Shown: in pieces, positions 1 to 7,175 of the stretch
How the letters are laid out: each line of letters begins with the position of its first letter
Position numbering within the stretch: position 1 is the first letter of the stretch
DNA from: Calidifonticultor sp964387355
GTDB lineage: Bacteria; Actinomycetota; Humimicrobiia; Humimicrobiales; Humimicrobiaceae
Direction: 5' to 3'
DNA length: 33,431 nucleotides
Assembly (NCBI GenBank): GCA_964387355.1
Contig: CAYLWJ010000063.1
Span: 1 to 33,431, forward strand
Position numbers and translations under genes: made by a program
The notes under the pieces: generated by a model
Databases searched by the model: none
Told to the model about the DNA's origin: nothing
What the model saw: only the letters and a program-made list of their open reading frames with translations

Positions 1-201
1 CTATATACATTATAGTATATATATAGTATATATATAGTATTTATAATTATAATACATGTCTACATGATATTAGTTAGCGATAACAGCTTAAAAAGATAGG
101 ATTTTATAGAATTTTAAATCAAAATTGCTTTTAAGGATAAATATAAATATTGATAATATAAATAATAAATAAATATAAATGGTAATAATTGAGATAATAA
201 T
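1..201. repeat. AT-rich window edge with short TA-rich repeats
   Basis: The first 50 or so bases are made of repeated TATATATAGTA-like units. The rest is A+T-rich sequence downstream of the lipoprotein gene on the - strand. I see no gene or convincing terminator here. Confidence 0.4.
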
Positions 202-669
202 TTATTGAGTTATATAAAAATAAATCTTTTTAATGCTTTTTAAATTTAAGAAAACCTCTGCACTGTATTTACCTTCTGGAAAATAATTTGAAGTTTTTAT
301 ATTAAACCCATAGTAACCACTGCAAGCTATTGTTGGTTTAAACTCTTGTTCACTTAGTTTTTTACTTAAAGTTTCATACGTCCATATAACTTTTAACAAA
401 TCATTTTCAGTAAAGTTTTTAAATTTTACTGATAAATATATTGAATTAGTATCAGGTGGAAATTCTTCAGTTATTTCAACAGGTGCAAAATTTTGGTCTA
501 CATTTTTACATATTGCTATTTCTTCTATCTCAGCTGGACCTTTTTGAATATTTATAGGTAATTTTTCAATTTCAACTGGAATGTTTTTACACCCAAAAAC
601 TAATAAAACTAAGATAAGAGTAAAAATAAAAGAAATTATTAAAAAAGTTAAACTGGTTTTTTTCTTCAT
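202..669 (-). CDS. Small predicted lipoprotein of unknown function
   Basis: This 155-residue protein begins with three lysines, then a hydrophobic stretch (about residues 7-25) ending in a lipobox V-F-G-C with the lipidated cysteine at position 27. It should therefore be exported and anchored to the outer face of the membrane. The remaining ~128 residues have no motif I recognise; they look like a small beta-rich domain. The gene stands alone, divergent from the uracil-DNA glycosylase operon, and no strong ribosome site is visible before its ATG. The lipoprotein call is firm; the function is unknown. Confidence 0.7.
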   Translation of the reverse strand: MKKKTSLTFLIISFIFTLILVLLVFGCKNIPVEIEKLPINIQKGPAEIEEIAICKNVDQNFAPVEITEEFPPDTNSIYLSVKFKNFTENDLLKVIWTYETLSKKLSEQEFKPTIACSGYYGFNIKTSNYFPEGKYSAEVFLNLKSIKKIYFYITQ

Positions 670-983
670 TTATTTTTATTTCTTTTTATATAATATTTTC
701 TTTTTATATAATATGTTTAAAATAGTTTAAAATAAGTTTAAAGTTTAAAATATTTATTTAAATTGACTTTTAACTGTTTTATTGACCCAATTATAACATT
801 GATTGGTTTTAGTTTAAATAAAATAAATTAAGTGTCGGCAGGTTAGATAATTTTAAAAAAAAGCTGGTATAATAAATATAATATAATAAAAGAAAAAAAT
901 TATTAAAATTATTTAAGATATTTTTGTTATAAATATATGTGTTATAAATATATATTTGCCAAATACATTAAAGAGTTAGCCTA
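670..983. other. Divergent intergenic region, promoters likely
   Basis: No gene is visible. It contains two tandem copies of an 18-base motif (TTTCTTTTTATATAATAT) at about 679-715, next to the lipoprotein start. TTAACTG occurs at 770-776, and an extended -10 element lies at 865-873. Two copies of GTTATAAATATAT lie about 30-60 bases before the glycosylase start. Confidence 0.4.
865..873 (+). promoter_or_regulatory. Possible extended -10 promoter for the udg-tsa operon
   Basis: TGGTATAAT matches the extended -10 consensus TGnTATAAT. No good -35 hexamer sits 17 bases upstream. It would give a leader of about 100 bases. In such AT-rich DNA this is only a candidate. Confidence 0.35.
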
Positions 984-1874
984 ATGTTAGATTTAGATAA
1001 TAATGCTTCTGAAAATTCAAATTTAACTAAACGTGAAAAATTATTAGATTTTTACGAAAAAATAAAAAGCTGCAGAAACTGTGAACTTCATAAGACAAGA
1101 ATAAATTTTGTTTTTGGAAGTGGAAATTCTAATGCTGAAATTCTTTTTATTGGGGAAGCTCCCGGCAAAAATGAAGATCTTCAAGGCAAGCCTTTTGTAG
1201 GACAAGCAGGAAAGCTATTAGATAAGCTGTTGCTGTTAATTGGTTTTAAAAGAAATGAAGTTTTTATTGCTAATGTTTTAAAATGCAGGCCGCCAAATAA
1301 TAGAGATCCAAATATTTTTGAAATAAATACTTGCAAACAATATCTTTTTAAGCAGATAGAGATAATTAACCCGTTAATAATTTGTACAATGGGTAAATAT
1401 TCTACGCAATTAATTTTAGAAACATCTACTGGCATAAACAAGTTAAGAGGTAAAGTTTTAAAAAAAGGTAATAAAATAATTATTCCTATAAATCATCCTG
1501 CTGCAGCACTTTATACTCCTTCACGAATTCTAATATTAGAGGAGGATTTTAAAAGATTAGGTAAAATTTACAAAAAATTTAAAGAAATTCAAGAAGTAAA
1601 AAATACTACACAATTAGAAGAAATAGGTGCGATTGATGATATTGATCAGATTGATGATATAGAATTAGTTAAAGTAAATGATAAATTAATAAATAGTAAT
1701 AAGGCATCAAAAAACACAGAAGAAATAGAAAAATCAGAAAGGATAGAAAGAACAGAAAAACCAGAGAAACCGGAAAAACTGGAAAGAAAAGAAAGAGCAA
1801 AAAAATCAGAAAAAATAGAAAAATCAGAGAAAAATGAAATAGATTTTCTAAAATTAGACTTTAAAGATTTATAA
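984..1874 (+). CDS. Family 4 uracil-DNA glycosylase with [4Fe-4S] cluster
   Basis: This enzyme removes uracil from DNA, opening base-excision repair. The catalytic domain is residues 20-200. It shows the GEAPG motif at 57-61 and the downstream KPFVGQAGK (69-77). Four cysteines (30, 33, 101, 117; CxxC, then two cysteines 16 apart) match the iron-sulfur ligands of family 4. The C-terminal motif is NHPAA at 170-174. At 296 residues it is about 80-90 longer than usual, because of a charged tail. Residues 248-283 are twelve tandem tripeptides of the type x-E-K/R, encoded by a 9-bp repeat. The gene leads the operon; tsaE starts 8 bases after its stop. The family call is firm; the tail is odd and its role unknown. 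Confidence 0.93.
   Translation: MLDLDNNASENSNLTKREKLLDFYEKIKSCRNCELHKTRINFVFGSGNSNAEILFIGEAPGKNEDLQGKPFVGQAGKLLDKLLLLIGFKRNEVFIANVLKCRPPNNRDPNIFEINTCKQYLFKQIEIINPLIICTMGKYSTQLILETSTGINKLRGKVLKKGNKIIIPINHPAAALYTPSRILILEEDFKRLGKIYKKFKEIQEVKNTTQLEEIGAIDDIDQIDDIELVKVNDKLINSNKASKNTEEIEKSERIERTEKPEKPEKLERKERAKKSEKIEKSEKNEIDFLKLDFKDL
1725..1832 (+). repeat. 9-bp coding tandem repeat (12 copies) in udg tail
   Basis: Twelve in-frame 9-base units encode IEK SER IER TEK PEK PEK LER KER AKK SEK IEK SEK. Third positions and the first codon of each unit vary, so the array has diverged. The product is a highly charged tail, probably helical or disordered. Confidence 0.85.
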
Positions 1875-1882
1875 TTTATAAA

Positions 1883-2368
1883 GTGGAATATTTAATTACT
1901 TCAAACTCTGAAAATCAAACAATAAAGATAGCTGAGGCGTTTAGCATTTTTTTAACTGGCGGGGATGCTGTTTTATTAAATGGCGAGCTCGGTGCTGGAA
2001 AAACAACCTTTGTAAATGGCATTTGTAAAGGACTTGGAATAAAGTCTCAAATAAATAGTCCAAGCTTTACAATTTTAAATAAATATATTATTAAAAAAAA
2101 TAAGGAATTAATTCATGCTGATTTTTACAGGCTTGATTCAATTGATGAAATAATAAACGTTGGAATAGAAGAATTTTTGTATGACCCAAAATATATTGTC
2201 TTAATTGAATGGCCTGAAATTTTAAAAAGCAGCATAAAAAAAGAATATATTGAAATAACTTTTTCTTACTTAGTTGAAGACTATAATAGTAGAGTTTTAA
2301 CTTTTAAAAGTAATTTCAATTATTGGGATGCCAAATTAAAAAATTTTAAAAAAATTTTGAAACTTTAA
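1883..2368 (+). CDS. tsaE: tRNA t6A synthesis ATPase TsaE
   Basis: TsaE is the P-loop ATPase that works with TsaB and TsaD to make N6-threonylcarbamoyladenosine at position 37 of ANN-decoding tRNAs. The 161-residue protein has the Walker A motif GELGAGKT at 34-41, the family motif NSPSFT that follows it, HADFYRL, and IEWPE near residues 109-113. Length is normal. The start is GTG at 1883, 8 bases after the glycosylase stop, which suggests translational coupling. tsaB and tsaD follow on the same strand. Confidence 0.95.
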   Translation: MEYLITSNSENQTIKIAEAFSIFLTGGDAVLLNGELGAGKTTFVNGICKGLGIKSQINSPSFTILNKYIIKKNKELIHADFYRLDSIDEIINVGIEEFLYDPKYIVLIEWPEILKSSIKKEYIEITFSYLVEDYNSRVLTFKSNFNYWDAKLKNFKKILKL

Positions 2369-2401
2369 AATTTTAAGATTTCAAAGTTTTTAAAAATTCT
2401 A

Positions 2402-3478
2402 ATGATAAAAAATAATAGAGAAGGTTTGAAAAAATTGTATATTTTAGGAATTGATAGCAGCACAAAAAAATTAATTATAGGAATTAATAAAGAGCTAAAT
2501 CTTTTAGCAAAGGTTGAAATAATTTCTGATAAAGGTTTTATGATAAATATTATTACTCTTATAGACAAGCTTTTAAAAAAAACAAAATTAAATTTATCTT
2601 TAATTGATAATTTTTGTGTAAATATTGGACCAGGAGATTTTACTGGGACCAGGATTGGAATTACAGTAGCCAAAACATTTGGTTTAGTTGAAAATAAAAA
2701 TGTAGTTGGAATATCTACTTTAGATGTTTTTGGTTTTCAGGTATTCTTAAATAATTTTTCTGAAATTTCAAATAAATTGTTAAAAGGTAGAGAAATTTTA
2801 ATAATACCTGTGCTTGATGTAAAAAGAGAAGAGCTTTTTTTCTCTGTTTATAGAGCAAAATTAGAGCTATTAAAAAGCAAAGATTATTTTGAAGAGTGGT
2901 GGAAAAAATACTGTAAGGATGAAGACTGTAAGAATAAAGACTATAAGAATGAAGAAAAAATTGCTGGCGACATAATTGGTTTTAAAGATTTCAAAGGAAG
3001 TCTCATTTATTTAGAGAAAGTATCTCAAGATTTTTTAGTTGATAATAAAAATTTCCAAAATATGTTGAGTGAAAAATTAAATAAAATAAAAAATTTTGTA
3101 ATAGCTGATATTTATTTATGTGGAACAGCTTTTAATTTTTATAAAAATTTATATTCTGCCATTAAAAAATATAAAACTTTTTCCACAAATAAATTAGATT
3201 TTTTTTTAGATAAGAATTCAACAGTACCAGATATTAAAGCATTAAATTTATGTGCCTACTTTAAAATTAAAAAAGAAATAGCAGCATTTAAAACAAATTC
3301 TAATATGTCAATATCATCAGCACATAGTGTATCAGCACATAATGCGCATAATGTATCTGCTTGTAATGCATCTGCGTATAATGCATCTGGATATAATAAT
3401 GTTTTTTCTGATTATAAAGCAAGAAGAATTGTTCCATATTATGTCAGAGATTTTATTCATTTTGAAAATAAAAAATAA
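2402..3478 (+). CDS. tsaB: tRNA t6A synthesis protein TsaB, with repeat insertions
   Basis: TsaB is the inactive paralogue and partner of TsaD in t6A synthesis. The N-terminal ASKHA fold is clear: ILGIDSS at 14-20 and the family signature NIGPGDFTGTRIG at 74-86. The typical C-terminal VPYYVRD is at 344-350. At 358 residues it is over 100 longer than typical TsaB (about 230). Part of the excess is repeat-coded: three KDEDC-like units at 172-186 and a Ser/Ala/His/Asn-rich array at 306-333. The ATG at 2402 lacks a ribosome site. An in-frame TTG at 2435, preceded by GAGAAGG, is an alternative start just before the conserved domain. No RimI gene follows, unlike many actinobacterial operons. Confidence 0.9.
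   Translation: MIKNNREGLKKLYILGIDSSTKKLIIGINKELNLLAKVEIISDKGFMINIITLIDKLLKKTKLNLSLIDNFCVNIGPGDFTGTRIGITVAKTFGLVENKNVVGISTLDVFGFQVFLNNFSEISNKLLKGREILIIPVLDVKREELFFSVYRAKLELLKSKDYFEEWWKKYCKDEDCKNKDYKNEEKIAGDIIGFKDFKGSLIYLEKVSQDFLVDNKNFQNMLSEKLNKIKNFVIADIYLCGTAFNFYKNLYSAIKKYKTFSTNKLDFFLDKNSTVPDIKALNLCAYFKIKKEIAAFKTNSNMSISSAHSVSAHNAHNVSACNASAYNASGYNNVFSDYKARRIVPYYVRDFIHFENKK
2915..2959 (+). repeat. 15-bp coding repeat (3 copies) in tsaB
   Basis: Three in-frame 15-base units encode KDEDC, KNKDY and KNEEK in a charged insertion in the middle of TsaB. Confidence 0.65.
3317..3400 (+). repeat. Mixed 12/15-bp coding repeat in tsaB
   Basis: In-frame units encode SAHSV, SAHN, AHNV, SACNA, SAYNA and SGYNN. 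Both 12- and 15-base units occur, built on GCAYATAAT/GCGTATAAT-like cores. It lies just before the conserved TsaB C-terminus. Confidence 0.75.
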
Positions 3479-3497
3479 ATTATCTATCTAAATTTAA

Positions 3498-4700
3498 ATG
3501 GAAAATTTAAAAGATATTTTAATACTGGGTATTGAAACTTCATGTGATGATACATGTGCTTCTATTGTTTTAAATGGGAGTAAAATATTATCTAGTGTAG
3601 TTGCTTCCCAGCATGAGATTCATGAAAAATATGGTGGTGTAGTACCTGAGCTTGCATCAAGAAGACATGTTGAAATAATAGATATTATTATTAAAGAAGC
3701 TTTATTTCAAGCCAATGTTAATTTAAATGAAATTACAGCCGTAGCTGTTACTAATAGACCTGGGCTAGTAGGGTCTTTACTTGTAGGAGTTGGGGCTGCT
3801 AAAGCTATTGCATATGCTAAAAATAAACCTTTAATAGCTGTTAATCATTTAAAAGCACATTTATTTTCAAATTTTTTAGAAAATCAAGATTTGTTATTAA
3901 AATTTGATTCCAAATTTATTGGCTTAATTGTATCCGGAGGACATTCAAGCATATATATTGTGGATTTAAAAGCTTTAGAGGGGTCAGGCAGTTCAACCAG
4001 TTTAAATAGGTCAAGTGTTTCAAAGATTTCAAAGGGTTTAGGGAATTCTACTGATTTAAAGGGCTTAAAAGGCTTAAAGGGCTTAAAAGGCTTCAAAGAC
4101 TTAAAAGGCTTAAAGGGTTCCAAAAGTTTGAAAATTGACAAGTGGCATGTAGAGCAAATTGGACATACAATTGATGATGCAGCAGGTGAGGCATTTGATA
4201 AAATTGCTAGATTTTTAGGGTTAGGTTATCCTGGTGGGCCAATTATTGATAAAATTTCAAAGTCTGGTGATCCTAAAAGTATTGAAATACCACGACCAAT
4301 GATTAATAGTTCTGATTACAACTTCAGTTTCAGTGGTTTAAAAACAGCTGTAATTTATAAAACAAAAAAAGAACCACACTTATTATTGCCAGAAAATATT
4401 CCAAATTTAGTTGCATCATTTCAGGAGGCAATTGTAGATGTGTTGGTTAAAAAAACTATTTTAGCTTGTAAAAATTACAAATGTAATAATATATTAATTA
4501 GTGGTGGTGTTGCGGCAAATAGCAGATTAAGAGAAGTTTTTTTAAACCAGGCATCTAAAGAAAATATAAATGTTTTTATTCCTTCATTAAAACTATGCAT
4601 GGATAATGCTGCTATGGTTGCATGTTTAGGGTATTATGAATTTATTACTGGTAATGTATCTGATTTTAATATTGATGTTTATTCAAGAAGCGATATTTAA
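3498..4700 (+). CDS. tsaD: tRNA N6-adenosine threonylcarbamoyltransferase TsaD, with inserted LKG repeat
   Basis: TsaD transfers the threonylcarbamoyl group to A37 of tRNA. The N-terminal GIETSCDDT is at 11-19. The metal-binding pair is H117 and H121 in NHLKAH. SGGHSS lies at 146-151, ISGGVAANSR near the C-terminus, and the late metal-binding aspartate is in CMDNAA. At 400 residues it is about 60 longer than usual. The excess is one insertion at roughly residues 157-213, between two strands of the ATPase core. Its second half is an LKG tripeptide array (187-212). All catalytic motifs are intact, so the enzyme should be active. No ribosome site precedes the ATG; it follows tsaB by 19 bases and probably depends on coupling. 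Confidence 0.95.
   Translation: MENLKDILILGIETSCDDTCASIVLNGSKILSSVVASQHEIHEKYGGVVPELASRRHVEIIDIIIKEALFQANVNLNEITAVAVTNRPGLVGSLLVGVGAAKAIAYAKNKPLIAVNHLKAHLFSNFLENQDLLLKFDSKFIGLIVSGGHSSIYIVDLKALEGSGSSTSLNRSSVSKISKGLGNSTDLKGLKGLKGLKGFKDLKGLKGSKSLKIDKWHVEQIGHTIDDAAGEAFDKIARFLGLGYPGGPIIDKISKSGDPKSIEIPRPMINSSDYNFSFSGLKTAVIYKTKKEPHLLLPENIPNLVASFQEAIVDVLVKKTILACKNYKCNNILISGGVAANSRLREVFLNQASKENINVFIPSLKLCMDNAAMVACLGYYEFITGNVSDFNIDVYSRSDI
4056..4133 (+). repeat. 9-bp coding tandem repeat in tsaD
   Basis: Almost nine in-frame units: LKG LKG LKG LKG FKD LKG LKG SKS LK. Units alternate TTAAAGGGC and TTAAAAGGC, a synonymous difference. This is the cleanest repeat in the window and lies inside a highly conserved enzyme. 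Confidence 0.9.
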
Positions 4701-4796
4701 TATCTAATATCTAACACTAACACTAACACTAATACTAATACTAATATTAATATTAGCGCTAATATTAGTACTAATACTAATATTAATACTAATATG
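4701..4796. repeat. Intergenic 6-bp repeat array with a 20-bp palindrome
   Basis: Directly after tsaD is an array of CTAACA / CTAATA / CTAATATTA units. In its middle is the perfect palindrome TAATATTAGCGCTAATATTA (4748-4767). It has no T-run after it, so it is not a typical intrinsic terminator, though the hairpin could separate the tsa operon from groES. Confidence 0.75.
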
Positions 4797-4971
4797 TATA
4801 ATATATTTATTATATTTACTAATATCTATGCTTTTATTTGTTTTTCAAAGATTTCTTTATCTAAAGTAGTTATAAACACAACTCTTAGATAGTGCATATT
4901 AACTGTAATTTTTTAAATTTTTTTACTAAAATTACACAAATTTTTATAAAAAAATCTTGATTTTTTGTATT

Positions 4972-4980
4972 TGATATAAT
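4972..4980 (+). promoter_or_regulatory. groESL promoter, extended -10
   Basis: TGATATAAT is an extended -10 element 15 bases before the CIRCE operator. No clear -35 hexamer lies at the right distance. Its position relative to CIRCE, which would cover the transcription start, is what makes it credible. Confidence 0.6.
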
Positions 4981-4995
4981 ATTATTTGTCAAGAA

Positions 4996-5022
4996 TTAGC
5001 AGTCTAAATATTAGAGTGCTAA
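4996..5022 (+). promoter_or_regulatory. CIRCE operator (HrcA binding site)
   Basis: TTAGCAGTC - 9 bases - GAGTGCTAA matches the CIRCE consensus TTAGCACTC-N9-GAGTGCTAA with one mismatch in the left arm. It lies 60 bases before groES. HrcA repression relieved by heat is the known behaviour; hrcA itself is not in this window. Confidence 0.95.
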
Positions 5023-5082
5023 TTTAAATGAGTACATATGTACAAATACATAAAATATTAATATTAGAAGGAGGTATTGAAT

Positions 5083-5373
5083 ATGGCTTACAAACCACTA
5101 GGAGACAGATTGTTGGTAAAACCAAAAGAAAGTGAAGAAAAAACTAAAAGCGGAATAGTTCTTCCTGATTCAGCAAAAGAAAAACCACAGGAAGGAGAAG
5201 TAATTGCAGTTGGCGAAGGCGCTAGAGATGATAAAGGAAACAGAATACCAATGGAAGTAAAAGTAGGTGATGTTGTACTTTATTCAAAATATGCTGGTAC
5301 TGAAGTAAAAATTGATGGTGTTGAACATCTAATCATTAGAGAAAGTGATGTGCTTGCTATTGTAACAAAATAA
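5083..5373 (+). CDS. groES: Co-chaperonin GroES
   Basis: GroES is the heptameric lid of the GroEL folding chamber. The 96-residue protein has the standard start (MAYKPLGDRLLVKP), a mobile loop around residues 16-35 with the SGIVLPDSA motif, and a typical C-terminus. The chosen ATG at 5083 is preceded by AGAAGGAGGT at a 7-base spacing. An in-frame TTG two codons earlier sits too close to that site. It is the first gene of the CIRCE-controlled operon and shows no repeat insertion. Confidence 0.97.
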   Translation: MAYKPLGDRLLVKPKESEEKTKSGIVLPDSAKEKPQEGEVIAVGEGARDDKGNRIPMEVKVGDVVLYSKYAGTEVKIDGVEHLIIRESDVLAIVTK

Positions 5374-5447
5374 AGCAATATATAATTTAAAAAGTAAGAA
5401 ATATAGTTTTAATTCAATAAAAAAACCATTTTAAGGAGGTTGAAGCT

Positions 5448-7082
5448 ATGGCTAAAGAATTAAAATATGATGAAATATCAAGAAGGGCTCTTGAGCGAGG
5501 AGTAAATATTATTGCAGATGCTGTTAAGGTAACTCTTGGTCCTAAAGGTAGAAATGTTGTGTTGGAAAAGAAGTATGGGTCACCTACAATTACAAATGAC
5601 GGTGTTACAATTGCTAGAGAAATTGAAGTAGAAGACCCATTTGAAAATGCAGGAGTACAGCTTTTAAAAGAAGTTGCTACAAAAACAAATGATGTAGCTG
5701 GTGATGGTACTACAACCGCTACTCTCCTTGCACAAGCAATGGTAAGAGAAGGTTTACGTAATGTTGCAGCTGGAGCAAATCCACTTCTTTTAAAGAAAGG
5801 AATTGAGGAAGCTGTTGAGATAGCTGTAAAAGAAATACAAAAAGCAGCAAAGGATATAGCTACAGATAAGAAGAAAATTGCTGAAGTTGCTGCTATATCT
5901 GCAGCTGACCAAGTAATTGGTCAAACAATTGCAGATGCAATGGAAAAAGTTGGTAAAGATGGAGTTATTACAGTTGAAGAATCTAATAAATTCGGTATTG
6001 AAATTGAATTAGTTGAAGGATTGCAGTTTGATAAAGGTTATTTATCTCCATATATGGTAACAGATGCAGAAAGAATGGAAGCAGTTTTAAATGATCCATA
6101 CATTCTAATTGCTAATCAAAAAATTTCTGCAGTTAATGATTTAATCCCTATTTTGGAAAAAGTAATGCAAACAGGCAAACCTTTACTTATTATTGCTGAA
6201 GATGTTGAAGGTGAAGCTCTTGCAACTCTAGTTGTTAACAAGCTTAGAGGTACATTTACATCTGTTGCTGTAAAGGCTCCTGGTTTTGGAGATAGAAGAA
6301 AAGCAATGCTGGAAGATATTGCAATTGTTACAGGAGGAAAAGTTATTTCTGAGGAAATAGGTATTAAGCTAGAAAATGTAACAATTGAGATGCTAGGTCA
6401 AGCAAGACAAGTAAAGGTTGACAAAGAAAATACAACAATTGTTGAAGGTAAAGGTTCACTTGATGCAATAAAAGGAAGAATTAAACAAATTAAAACTGAA
6501 ATTGAACAGTCAGATTCAGATTTTGATAAAGAGAAACTTCAGGAAAGACTTGCTAAATTATCAGGTGGCGTAGCAGTTATTAAAGTTGGAGCAGCAACAG
6601 AAGTTGAATTAAAAGAGAAAAAGCACAGAATAGAAGATGCTCTTTCTGCTACAAAAGCTGCAGTTGAGGAAGGTATAGTTCCTGGCGGTGGTGTAGTTTT
6701 AGTTGATATTATTCCAAAAATTGATTTAAGTAAGTTTGAAGGCGACGTAAAGACTGGTGCAAGCATTGTAGTAAAAGCATTAGAAGAACCACTTCGACAA
6801 ATTGCTGCAAATGCTGGTTGGGAAGGCTCAGTTGTAGTTGAGAAAGTTAAAACATTGCCAGAAGGTCAAGGACTTGATGCTTTAAACGGAAAATATGTAA
6901 ACATGATTGATGCTGGAATAATTGATCCTGCAAAAGTTACAAGAAGTGCTCTTCAGAATGCTGCATCTATTGCTGCATTATTGCTAACAACTGAGGTAAT
7001 AGTTGCTGAAAAACCTGAGAAGGAAAAAACCCCACCAGTGCCAGGCGGAGGATATGGCGGCGGAATGGGTCCGATGATGTAA
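5448..7082 (+). CDS. groEL: Chaperonin GroEL
   Basis: GroEL is the 60-kDa folding chamber subunit. All 544 residues align with the usual architecture. The N-terminal VTLGPKGRNVVLEK is present, as are the ATPase motif GDGTTTATLLA around residues 85-95 and the hinge motif EEGIVPGGG near 405. The Gly/Met-rich tail ends in GGGYGGGMGPMM. AAGGAGGT lies 7 bases before the ATG. It is 74 bases after groES with no terminator between, so both share the CIRCE promoter. No repeat insertion or other oddity was seen. Confidence 0.98.
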   Translation: MAKELKYDEISRRALERGVNIIADAVKVTLGPKGRNVVLEKKYGSPTITNDGVTIAREIEVEDPFENAGVQLLKEVATKTNDVAGDGTTTATLLAQAMVREGLRNVAAGANPLLLKKGIEEAVEIAVKEIQKAAKDIATDKKKIAEVAAISAADQVIGQTIADAMEKVGKDGVITVEESNKFGIEIELVEGLQFDKGYLSPYMVTDAERMEAVLNDPYILIANQKISAVNDLIPILEKVMQTGKPLLIIAEDVEGEALATLVVNKLRGTFTSVAVKAPGFGDRRKAMLEDIAIVTGGKVISEEIGIKLENVTIEMLGQARQVKVDKENTTIVEGKGSLDAIKGRIKQIKTEIEQSDSDFDKEKLQERLAKLSGGVAVIKVGAATEVELKEKKHRIEDALSATKAAVEEGIVPGGGVVLVDIIPKIDLSKFEGDVKTGASIVVKALEEPLRQIAANAGWEGSVVVEKVKTLPEGQGLDALNGKYVNMIDAGIIDPAKVTRSALQNAASIAALLLTTEVIVAEKPEKEKTPPVPGGGYGGGMGPMM

Positions 7083-7131
7083 GAATTATATAATACTTAA
7101 ATAATACCTAAGTAATACATAAAATAGTGCA

Positions 7132-7175
7132 TAAAAAAGTAAGCCTATAAAACAATAGAGTTTATAGGCTTACTT
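7132..7175 (-). terminator. Intrinsic terminator of dinB, between groEL and dinB
   Basis: AAGTAAGCCTATAAA (7137-7151) and TTTATAGGCTTACTT (7161-7175) form a perfect 15-bp stem with a 9-base loop. On the - strand it is followed by a run of T (complement of 7133-7138), the form expected for dinB. The dinB stop codon (7170-7172) lies inside the stem. On the + strand it may also slow transcripts leaving groEL, though the T-run there is weak. Confidence 0.85.

Noticed and set aside
766..785. 16-base match (TTAACTGTTTTATTGA) between the udg upstream region and the dnaE N-terminal array
   Set aside because: In a 33-kb window this AT-rich, one or more 16-base matches by chance are plausible, so it is not evidence of transfer.
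3884..4141. Frame antisense to tsaD with Phe/Lys/Pro repeats
   Set aside because: It is the mirror of the LKG array and has no family similarity.
4701..4796. Telomere-like end of a linear replicon
   Set aside because: The array lies between intact operons, is degenerate and short, and no replicon end or protelomerase gene is present.
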